Source: Mastigocoleus testarum BC008 (GTDB taxonomy: Bacteria; Cyanobacteriota; Cyanobacteriia; Cyanobacteriales; Nostocaceae). Taken from it: 64,000 nt of DNA. The notes under the pieces are model-generated. The model was not told the origin of the DNA, searched no databases, and was given only the letters and a program-made list of their open reading frames with translations. The position numbers and the translations under genes were made by a program. Below, in pieces: positions 45,795 through 53,329 of the stretch (position 1 is the first letter of the stretch; every line of letters starts with the position of its first letter). The stretch lies in the NCBI RefSeq assembly GCF_001456025.1, contig NZ_LMTZ01000094.1:62001-126000 (forward strand), read 5' to 3'.

Positions 45795-45941
45795 ATGAAA
45801 CAAGTAACTACGCGAATATCAGACAGGGAGTACGAGCATTTAACGAAATTTTGCCAACTAACAGAAAGAACACAATCAGATGTAATCCGTGAAGTTATCA
45901 GGAGATTGTCAATCAAAGGGGCATTGAACCCCCTTGATTGA
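45795..45941 (+). CDS. 48-residue ribbon-helix-helix (CopG-like) protein
   Basis: A small ORF divergent from tnpB, 58 bp from its start. The protein begins MKQVTTRISDREYEHLTKFC and continues to a second helix SDVIREVIRRLSI, a clear ribbon-helix-helix pattern: a short strand (KQVTTRIS) and two helices separated by the RTQSD turn. It ends at TGA 45939-45941. RHH proteins bind operator DNA as dimers; the obvious operator would be the tnpB promoter region between the two genes. Its 3' end is part of a strong hairpin (45909-45941). Too short for most gene finders, but the pattern is strong. Confidence 0.8.
   Translation: MKQVTTRISDREYEHLTKFCQLTERTQSDVIREVIRRLSIKGALNPLD
45909..45941. repeat. long hairpin at the RHH gene end
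   Basis: TCAATCAAAGGGG (45909-45921) pairs with CCCCCTTGATTGA (45929-45941) with one mismatch and a 7-base loop. A second hairpin CCCCATTC/GAATGGGG follows at 45954-45980. One of them may be the left end of the IS605-type element or a terminator of the RHH gene. Confidence 0.65.
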
Positions 45942-45953
45942 CGCGCTATCCTT

Positions 45954-45980
45954 CCCCATTCCGCTGTGCTGAGAATGGGG
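45954..45980. repeat. hairpin near the presumed IS left end
   Basis: CCCCATTC (45954-45961) pairs with GAATGGGG (45973-45980), loop 11 bases. IS200/IS605 elements carry subterminal hairpins at both ends, so this could mark the element's boundary (inference). Confidence 0.5.
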
Positions 45981-46124
45981 ACTGCCGCGAAATACGTTCA
46001 AGATTTCATTGGGATTAGGGACTTCCAATAATAAAAATAACACTCAGGGCACACGTCGGTGCGCCCCTACAATCAAAAAATAATCTTAAATAGATTTTTC
46101 TATTTCTGCTTGCTATTTACTTTA

Positions 46125-47057
46125 TCAACCCAAATAAAACAAAACCAAAATTCCCACCAATGAGGTTAATACACCCAAAATTGCTCTTGGACTGACTCTT
46201 TCACCCATTCCAATTGCGATCGGGATAATAAATATTGGACTTGTTTGTAATAATGTTGAAGCAATTCCAACTGCAGTGAATTTAATCGCGACTTGCTGTA
46301 ACCATATCCCCAAATAGGTTCCACAAAAAACTGCAAAAAACACAACCGCCAAAATTCGCGGTGATTTCCAATAGGGAGTTGTTAATGTTGTTCTGTTTCG
46401 GGAATTCCGAGCTTGCAAATATAACCAAGGAAACAAAACTATCACACCAGCACTCAATCGTAGTAAAGCAGCCCATAATGGACTAATACTAATATCTTCA
46501 TTACTTAATGCAATACGAGAAAATACTGCTCCAATTGCATTTGCTAAGGCTGCTACAAACCCCAAAGTAATACCTTTACGCAAATTAATTTCTGTTCTTT
46601 GTTGTGATTCGTCCAAAATATCGTCACTAGATTGTGTCGTACGCTCTGTAACAACCCAAGCTACTCCGATAACGGTTAAAACGATCCCAAACCAAGCAAT
46701 TATTTTTAAATTTTCGCCCAAAAAAATCAGCGCCAATATTGCTGTTATTGGTGGGGAAAGTGTTTGCATTAGCAACGTACGACGTGCTCCCAATGCATTC
46801 ATTGCACTCAGAAAAGCTGTATCTCCTAAACCTATACCGATCGCACCACTAAGTAACAATAACCAGAAGGGAAGAAGAGGAATATTAGTAAGAAATTCAT
46901 TCCTCCACAAAATTGTAACTACAAACAGGATTATAGAAACAATTCCTTTTATTAAGTTGATTTGTAATGCGGGTATGCGCTCTCCTAAACGACTATAAAT
47001 CGCCGAAGCTACAGCCCACAGACAGGCTGCAACTATTGCTGCGAATTCACCTTTCAA
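46125..47057 (-). CDS. EamA/DMT family transporter
   Basis: This is a 310-residue, ten-span membrane protein with two EamA repeats (about 1-140 and 165-305). Typical features: AAIVAACLWAVASAIYSRLGERIPALQ at the start, GLGDTAFLSAMNALGARRTLLMQTLSPPITAILALIFLGE in the first repeat, and the corresponding WLQQVAIKFTAVGIASTLLQTSPIFIIPIAI in the second. Probable exporter or uptake carrier of metabolites; the substrate is unknown. A glutamine/aspartate-rich loop of about 20 residues joins the repeats. Confidence 0.9.
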   Translation of the reverse strand: MKGEFAAIVAACLWAVASAIYSRLGERIPALQINLIKGIVSIILFVVTILWRNEFLTNIPLLPFWLLLLSGAIGIGLGDTAFLSAMNALGARRTLLMQTLSPPITAILALIFLGENLKIIAWFGIVLTVIGVAWVVTERTTQSSDDILDESQQRTEINLRKGITLGFVAALANAIGAVFSRIALSNEDISISPLWAALLRLSAGVIVLFPWLYLQARNSRNRTTLTTPYWKSPRILAVVFFAVFCGTYLGIWLQQVAIKFTAVGIASTLLQTSPIFIIPIAIGMGERVSPRAILGVLTSLVGILVLFYLG

Positions 47058-47383
47058 ACTTCAGCTAAATGAATTAAGATTCTATAAAAAATAATATCTA
47101 ATACTTTTATATTGGTCAAATTATCCCATAATAATAATATAAAAATGAATAATTAATTAGCACTCAATCGGTTTATCTGCTAATGTTTGAATTTCAAAAA
47201 AAAATAGTACTCATAGCCATCAAGTGCTAGTTATAAATAATATTTTTTTTAGCACTCACAAGCTTTAATTGCTAATTTTTATGTCACTCTAAATTAGGGA
47301 TAATAGAGAAAAATAAATAAATTTGAGTGCAAAAAAAATAGTTTATCTCGCAACAAAAAAGATAAATATTTAGGAGTCGCAGC
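47058..47383. other. 326-bp divergent spacer
   Basis: AT-rich, with several spaced TAGCACTCA/GTACTCA phrases near 47160-47265 that resemble a loose repeat (TAGCACTCA twice, AGTACTCATAGC once). Possibly regulatory; nothing else was recognised. Confidence 0.4.
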
Positions 47384-47731
47384 ATGAAATACAGTTTTGA
47401 TATTGTCGGAGTTTCGTCAATATTGCACTTTTTTCATCATCAACAACAATCTTGGGACAATTCGGATCCTCAAGGGGTGGAATATGTAGGGAGTCACATT
47501 TGCTCTTTGGATGCAGTTCTAGAGTCTGTAGAACCTGTATTACCAAAATGGGGCTGGAATAAGGATGAAGTAGTTACGACGGTAATAAAATTTTGGATGA
47601 ATAACTCTGAAACTATTAATTATTGGAAATCGCGATTAACTGATGCAGGAACAAATAATTTACTTGTAGCTAGGGTTGCAGATACTGAGGCTTTACGTGC
47701 AGAACTGGATTCGCTTCTAAATAAGGAATAA
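47384..47731 (+). CDS. small cyanobacterial protein, unknown
   Basis: This is a 115-residue protein that opens MKYSFDIVGVSSILHFFHHQQQ and then carries YVGSHICSLDAVLESVEPVLPKWGW and VIKFWMNNSETINYWKSRL. The sequence looks like a compact alpha/beta domain and I recall similar hypothetical proteins in Nostocales, but no function. ATG 47384 is preceded by TAGGAGTCG. A bidirectional terminator follows. Confidence 0.65.
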   Translation: MKYSFDIVGVSSILHFFHHQQQSWDNSDPQGVEYVGSHICSLDAVLESVEPVLPKWGWNKDEVVTTVIKFWMNNSETINYWKSRLTDAGTNNLLVARVADTEALRAELDSLLNKE

Positions 47732-47855
47732 TAATTCTCATCTCACATTAAAAGAATATGGCTCAATATATCCTATGGAGATTGGCTTAAAAAGGCTATT
47801 TGGAAAGTAGCATTATTAATTCTGTAGTTATTTTTATGTTCTCTCCATGAAAAAA

Positions 47856-47872
47856 GGGGTATTAAATACCCC
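47856..47872. terminator. bidirectional intrinsic terminator
   Basis: GGGGTATT (47856-47863) and AATACCCC (47865-47872) are preceded by a run of A and followed by TGTTTT, so it works as an intrinsic terminator in both directions for the convergent genes at 47384 and 47904. Confidence 0.85.
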
Positions 47873-47903
47873 TGTTTTGCAATAATTATCATTTTATGAA
47901 TGT

Positions 47904-48323
47904 TCACTCGGATGGGGAAACATATGCTTGGGGTTGACTGCTTTCATTCGAATCAATACTTACAGGACCAGAACCAAAGTAGTAAATAAACAACATTCCA
48001 CCAATCAAGCCAATATTCTTGAGGAAGCTATTAAGTTCTGATGGATCTGCAACGGGATTATGGAAAACTAAACTTGCAGGGATTAAAAATACAATCAGTA
48101 AAATTGCTCCCCAACGTGCTTTAAAACCAAACAATATGGAAAGTCCACCTACTAAAAGACAAAAGATACTACCTGCAAGCAAGAGAGGAGCTACAGGTAA
48201 TCCTCGTTCAGTCATCATTTTGGTTAGTCCTGCAAAACCAAATATGTGACCTACTCCAGAATTCAGAAAAATTGCTGCGAGGAAAGCTCGACCAAGTAGG
48301 GGAAGGTATTTTTTGAAACCCAT
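47904..48323 (-). CDS. DoxX family membrane protein
   Basis: This is a protein of about 139 residues with four spans of the DoxX/SURF4 type: GFKKYLPLLGRAFLAAIFLNSGVGHIFGFAG, PVAPLLLAGSIFCLLVGGLSILFGFKARWGAILLI and IGLIGGMLFIYYFGSGP. DoxX proteins are quinone-linked or redox membrane components in several bacteria; function here is not known. The start is ATG 48323; a GTG at 48332 is also in frame. Confidence 0.88.
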   Translation of the reverse strand: MGFKKYLPLLGRAFLAAIFLNSGVGHIFGFAGLTKMMTERGLPVAPLLLAGSIFCLLVGGLSILFGFKARWGAILLIVFLIPASLVFHNPVADPSELNSFLKNIGLIGGMLFIYYFGSGPVSIDSNESSQPQAYVSPSE

Positions 48324-48513
48324 AGTGCACACCTAGTTTAGATAACAAGTTTTGCAATATTTTGCAACATTTTGCAATATTCAAATGTAGGGAAAATCTA
48401 AATGCAAAGAAATTTTAAAGTGAAAACAGTATTCGATTAAGTAAAATTATTTATTTTTTATAAATCTTATTTTCCTAGATAGATTTTTTTAAGATCAATT
48501 TTTTTTGGATTTT

Positions 48514-49785
48514 TTAATCTTTATTGTTACAAGTGGTATTATTAATTGCTATTCTGGACGCACCTTCTCCCTCGAAATAGCACTTGAGCCAATTGAATAA
48601 GACTCCCATGCGGTTACGAATTCCAGGAAGATAGAAAAGATGTACGTAAAGCCACATCCACCAAGCTAGGAAACCTGTGAAAGTAAACTTTCCTATTTTT
48701 CCAACTCCCCCATGACGACCAACAATCGCCAAGCGCCCTTTGTTATAATATGCAAACTTCTGAGGTGATTTACCGATTAATTCCCGCACAATATTGTTTG
48801 CTGCGGTTCTACCTTGTTGAATAGCTTCTTGTGCTACGCCATTAAAATCTTGTCCTTGTGATTCTACATATGATAGATCGCCAACTGCGTATACATTTGG
48901 ATATTGGCTAATTTGCAAAGTCGGTTTGACAATAACTTTTTCTCTATCGGCAGTTTCTATACTTTGTCTAATAATAGGTGTTGCTGCAAGAACACCTGCT
49001 GTCCAAATTACTGTATTAGTAAATAAAGTGTTTCCATCTTCTAAATGTACAGCCTCTTGAGTAACTTTGCAGACTTTAGAATTAAAGTTAACTTTTACTC
49101 CGCAGTTGCGTAAAAATCTTGCAGCGTATTTCCCTAAATGTTGGGGATAGCTGGTTAATAAATCTTCTCCTGATTGCAGAAGTATTACTCTGGCTTGTTT
49201 AGGGTTGAGACAAAGATAGTCTTTTCTTAAGGTGCTATCGAGTAATTCTTTTAATGCACCAGCTAACTCAACTCCCGTTGGTCCTCCACCTACAATTACA
49301 AAGGTTAATAGTCGCTGACGTTTTTCTATATCAATAGTTTTAGCTGCTTCTTCAAATTTACTAAATATCCAATTCCGCAGTGCGATCGCTTCTGGTAAAG
49401 TCCTCATGGATAGGGAATATTCCTGCGCACCAGGTACGCCAAAATAACTTGTTTGAGTACCTGTTGCAATTACTAAATAGTCATAATTAATCCCCACACC
49501 TTTGTGATGGATAATCTGACGCTCAAAGTCAATTTTTTCGACTTCTGTTTGTACGAAACGTACCTGAGGAAAATTCCGAAACAAGCGTCGCAATGGATAA
49601 ACTACCTGATGAGGATAGAGTACAGCAGTCGCTACTTGATAAAGCATGGGAATGAAGGTGTGATAATTATGACGATCTATCAGTAATACATCAACACCGT
49701 TTTTTGCTAGAGTTTTGGCTGCTTCTACCCCTGCAAAACCAGCACCGACGATCGCCACCCTTCTCGCTCTTTCAGATGCGCCCAT
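48514..49785 (-). CDS. type II NADH dehydrogenase-like flavoprotein
   Basis: This is a 423-residue two-dinucleotide-binding-domain flavoprotein. FAD motif: VAIVGAGFAGVEAAKTLAK at about 11-29, with LLIDRHNYHTFIPMLYQVA after it (typical NDH-2). NAD motif: FVIVGGGPTGVELAGALKEL near 163-182. C-terminal FAD segment: NVYAVGDLSYVESQG. The final region (FTGFLAWWMWLYVHLFYLPGIRNR) is the membrane-contact part of NDH-2. It oxidises NAD(P)H to reduce plastoquinone without proton pumping, as a redox sensor or valve. Confidence 0.93.
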   Translation of the reverse strand: MGASERARRVAIVGAGFAGVEAAKTLAKNGVDVLLIDRHNYHTFIPMLYQVATAVLYPHQVVYPLRRLFRNFPQVRFVQTEVEKIDFERQIIHHKGVGINYDYLVIATGTQTSYFGVPGAQEYSLSMRTLPEAIALRNWIFSKFEEAAKTIDIEKRQRLLTFVIVGGGPTGVELAGALKELLDSTLRKDYLCLNPKQARVILLQSGEDLLTSYPQHLGKYAARFLRNCGVKVNFNSKVCKVTQEAVHLEDGNTLFTNTVIWTAGVLAATPIIRQSIETADREKVIVKPTLQISQYPNVYAVGDLSYVESQGQDFNGVAQEAIQQGRTAANNIVRELIGKSPQKFAYYNKGRLAIVGRHGGVGKIGKFTFTGFLAWWMWLYVHLFYLPGIRNRMGVLFNWLKCYFEGEGASRIAINNTTCNNKD

Positions 49786-50056
49786 GTGTTATCTTCCTCA
49801 GTACCAGCAGTCTAGCTCGTAAGCGGTTTTGTAACATTTTCTATACAAATATTAACTACCCGATCAGGCAATTACTATGAATTGTAAAAAAATCTGACTT
49901 CGGACTTAATTTTTCAGGACTACATTCAGTAAAATATAGATGATTTGATACTATAAAATTATACTATTTGTTTCCTACGTGAGTTAGATTTTTAAACTCT
50001 GCACTCATAAAATAATATAATTATAGCTAAATTTTATATAATTATAATTAATGGCG

Positions 50057-50848
50057 TTAATGGCGTTTAGTATTAAACATTCTTTTGATTCGATTCAAAT
50101 CATAGTCAAGAACTTTGCCATTGGTATAGAGTTGGTGTCCTACAAATAACAAGGTTGATGAGATTAAAATTGCGAGTAAATTTACCGGAGCAGGAAAATT
50201 ATTCGTAAATAACATAATGACAATTCCGATCGCAATTGGAAGCCATCCCCAATTACGATTAATTCTATTTTGTAGTAGTAAAACGACTCCGGAAATTAAT
50301 AGAAGTAAGCTGGGAATACTGACAAGAATACCAATCCTAATATTGGAAGAAATAATGATTATTCCGGCTACCATCATAGCTAAACCAATAAATTTCATCT
50401 TTGGATCTACTGATGACAAAAATGATGTTGCAGGAGGTTTGGACTGAATTATGGTTGAACTCGGAGCAATATTCTCTGGCTGATACTGCTGTTTATATTG
50501 GAAGATAAATGTTACTTTATTTTCTCGGCAAAGGTCTATTCTGTCCCCGAGTCTCAGGGGATAAATTTTATTGGGCTCAAGGGGAACATTATTGAGAAAT
50601 GTGCCATTAGCGCTACCAAGGTCTTCTAAATAGTAGGTATTACCCTGGATTTTAATTGCAGCATGAATTCTTGATACTACGTCTGCGTGTGCTATTTTAG
50701 AAAGGTTAATTTCCGGGATAAATTCTTCGTTAACTCTACCAATACGGATAATATTTCGATCTGGTACTAGATCGAAGGAAGTATAAGATTGAAGATGAAA
50801 AAGTTCTAAATTTAAACTGAGTGTTTTGAAAATTTTACGCTTGCTCAT
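50057..50848 (-). CDS. FHA-domain membrane protein
   Basis: This is a 263-residue protein. The FHA domain is at about 30-105: RNIIRIGR opens it, SRIHAAI carries the phosphothreonine-binding Ser-Arg-(x)-His, and LEDLGSANGTFLNN closes it. After a Pro/Ser-rich linker there are four hydrophobic spans from about 148 to 245. FHA domains bind phosphothreonine, so the protein probably answers a Ser/Thr kinase at the membrane. No kinase or phosphatase gene is next to it. Confidence 0.86.
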   Translation of the reverse strand: MSKRKIFKTLSLNLELFHLQSYTSFDLVPDRNIIRIGRVNEEFIPEINLSKIAHADVVSRIHAAIKIQGNTYYLEDLGSANGTFLNNVPLEPNKIYPLRLGDRIDLCRENKVTFIFQYKQQYQPENIAPSSTIIQSKPPATSFLSSVDPKMKFIGLAMMVAGIIIISSNIRIGILVSIPSLLLLISGVVLLLQNRINRNWGWLPIAIGIVIMLFTNNFPAPVNLLAILISSTLLFVGHQLYTNGKVLDYDLNRIKRMFNTKRH

Positions 50849-51830
50849 GATTGACTTTAATCATTAGAACTGGTTTGAACACTACATTTTATATAACTAA
50901 AGTTTTTTCTTATAGTAAATATTGATTTTGGAATAACATGATAGATAAACTTCAACCAAGTTCAATTAGGTTTTTAGCAATCAGGTTTTTGGGTAAAACA
51001 GTATAGTTTTATACATATTTCATGGAACTATATAAGGCAAAATTTTACAGCAAAAACAAAATTATCTACCAAATTATCTTAGTTATTGGAACAGTTATTT
51101 GTTAGTAGTCTATCGGTTTAAGACGATATACATCTTCTCCTTCTGATAACTCAGCATGATATGCTAACACTACAATAATTCACACCGTCTATACACTTAA
51201 AAAGTAAGCGGGTTTAGAAATTAAATTTGAGTTTTTGGATAATACAAAAATTGCGTAAAATTATTGAAGTTTCAAGTATTACTTAAAACTCAATTATTAC
51301 ATCTGGCCGTTATTTACGATGTTATTTGCCACTTTGTGACGATCGCAAGCACTGGGAATTGACCTTTCTTTTCTCTTTTAAAAAATTAAGGCATCAAGTA
51401 TATGATACTTTCAATTGACACTAAACGCTCGCGATCGCAAGCGGTTTTTTTTAACTTTAAATTCAATATAAGTTGGTAGAAGTCCCCAAATATAAATTTT
51501 TGTTAAGTTGGGGAAGTGAAGAATTTTCAATTTTGCTGGGTAAATGTAAATGGAACTAAAGGTAGAGTTAATCTTGACCTGAAAATCAAATGAGGTGCAA
51601 TAGTCAATGGATGATTGTGATTGGTTGTCGGGTCTATATTATTCAAGTTATTATGAAGCGCTCCGGACTACATGGGAATAGATTTAGCATGGGAATAAAT
51701 TTAGCGAGCGAGTCGAAACATATGGCGCGATTAATTATTTTTAAGTAGTCCTAATTAGCTAGACGCGATCGTGTAGTTTTTCGCTACTATCACTATAGTA
51801 CTTGTAATTACTTCAAACTTCTGTGTCTGT
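50849..51830. other. 982-bp intergenic region
   Basis: No intact gene. Read on the minus strand, about 51103-51180 gives VVLAYHAELSEGEDVYRLK and a stop, a protein-like fragment that I cannot place. The rest is AT-rich with isolated GCGATCGC octamers (e.g. 51432-51439) and a shift to more mixed composition near 51600-51800. No promoter could be assigned. Confidence 0.45.
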
Positions 51831-52776
51831 ATGAAGTTCAATATTCCAAGCTCTTAAGGAATTTTACCAACAGAACAAAGATATCATTGACAACTTAATT
51901 TTTAGTGGTTTACCAAATATCGTATTACCATTTTTCCCTTTTGCTTGGTGGTTGAAATGGCGACACAGACAGCGCAAAATTCCACCCGTTCTGTTTCCAT
52001 TTGAGGTGATCGACCCGCAGAGCGATAATTTGAATAAACGTATTCTTGGTAACAAGGATGACAATCCTTTGGCTGACCGAAATATTAAATATCAGCAACG
52101 AGAGCATGACCTTCATGTGACTACAAAATAAAAGGAACTGCTCCAAGAACACCGTTGGGTATTAATTTTAGGTAAGTCGGGGTTGGAAAAACACGAGAAG
52201 CAATCCCATCCTATGACCGACTTTTACTAACGTAACGCTGCGCTAACGGAGGATGTTGAAGGAAGACGGAAGAGGGAAGATGTCAATAAGCGCGTTTTCC
52301 ATAAACGCAGTGTAAGCCCGCACTTGCGTGATGTGCGTAGCCAAAAAATCTTCCATCAAGCATTGCTGACGCAACGCTACGCTAACCGACCCCGAAAGGA
52401 TGCAAGCCCCGTCCTTCCAGGACCCAGAAGGTTAGAGCCTACGGCGTCGGCGAAGCCTCTGACTAACGTCACGCTATAGCTTCGCTACCTACGGATCCGC
52501 TAAGGGAGGAGTACAAGCAACTTCGGCAACATAAAACCTTCTTCCTTCTTCCTTCTTCCCTCTTCCTTCGCTGTGACAAAGACAGTAGAAATTAAACCTG
52601 ATAAGCACCAAGCTTGGTACATTCGCGTGATTGCATATGCTGATTTGAATAATATCGAACTGGCGCTTCAAAATTTACAAACTGCGATTAATTTAAATCC
52701 AGAATACCAAGAAACGCAGAAACTGATGCTGGTTTCGATGTTATTCGTGAAAATAAGGAGTTTAAGAGGTTGGTAA
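51831..52776 (+). pseudogene. decayed paralogue of the TPR-ATPase at 609-4910
   Basis: From 51841 the reading SIFQALKEFYQQNKDIID is related to the start of the large protein at 609. It continues through FAWWLKWRHRQRKIPP, FPFEVIDPQ, NKRILGNKDDNPLADR and NIKYQQREHD, each with a counterpart there. A TAA at about 52129-52131 interrupts it, then KELLQEHRWVLILGKSG runs into a one-base frameshift in the P-loop (readable as VGKTREAI in the next frame) near 52180. The interior is gone, replaced by repeat sequence (52230-52570). A single TPR (KPDKHQAWYIRVIAYADLNN...) remains at 52576-52776. Clear, dead paralogue with more than one lesion. Confidence 0.88.
52473..52503 (-). repeat. inverted dispersed repeat, copy 1 (partner at 60726)
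   Basis: 31 bp, GCTATAGCTTCGCTACCTAC and following, is the reverse complement of 60726-60756 with one mismatch. It lies in the repeat-filled interior of the decayed TPR-ATPase. Neighbouring tract 52540-52572 is a (CTTCTTC)n heptamer array. Confidence 0.75.
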
Positions 52777-53329
52777 TGGATAACGGGGAATAGGTCAGAA
52801 GAAACAAGAAAAAATTTACTGATTTTTTTAAGCACATTCCCAGCAATTATAAACAAAAATCACCAAACTATTTTTATATATGAATAATCTGCAGACTTGA
52901 TTATACAAGTTGTGAATAGATTTTAATTCGCATATATTTTTAAATCAAATAATATCTAACTTTTACTAAATTTATACATTACAAAGTTATCTCAAACCCT
53001 TGAATATATGAGCTAATAACCAAAACTTACCTTATTTTGTTATAATTTTTTGAACTAAAAATATATGGTATTTAGTCAACAAATATCACAAAATATTTAG
53101 TAAAAAATTTATCAATAAATTTAGCAATAATTTTTCTGTGCCATATTATAGCGTTACGTAATTAGGTTAGGACGTCTATGAATGCTACAAGCTATATGTA
53201 GCCAGCTTTTAACTTTTAACTTGCGCGTAGCGCTATACGTATCAATAATATGACCTAATATCGAACAGTATTAATCGGAACTATAGATATTAATTATTAA
53301 CCATTTGTCAGAGATATAAAGTTATTAAT
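52777..53329. other. 553-bp AT-rich spacer with repeat copy
   Basis: AT-rich leader of the beta-helix gene. Holds the dispersed repeat at 53149-53186 and a GCGCGTAGCGCTATACG motif near 53214 that is partly shared with 60961. No RNA gene was recognised. Confidence 0.45.
53149..53186 (+). repeat. dispersed repeat, copy 2 (partner at 27718)
   Basis: TAGCGTTACGTAATTAGG through AATGCT, sharing the order and spacing of the copy at 27718-27754. Possibly a truncated MITE end. Confidence 0.5.
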
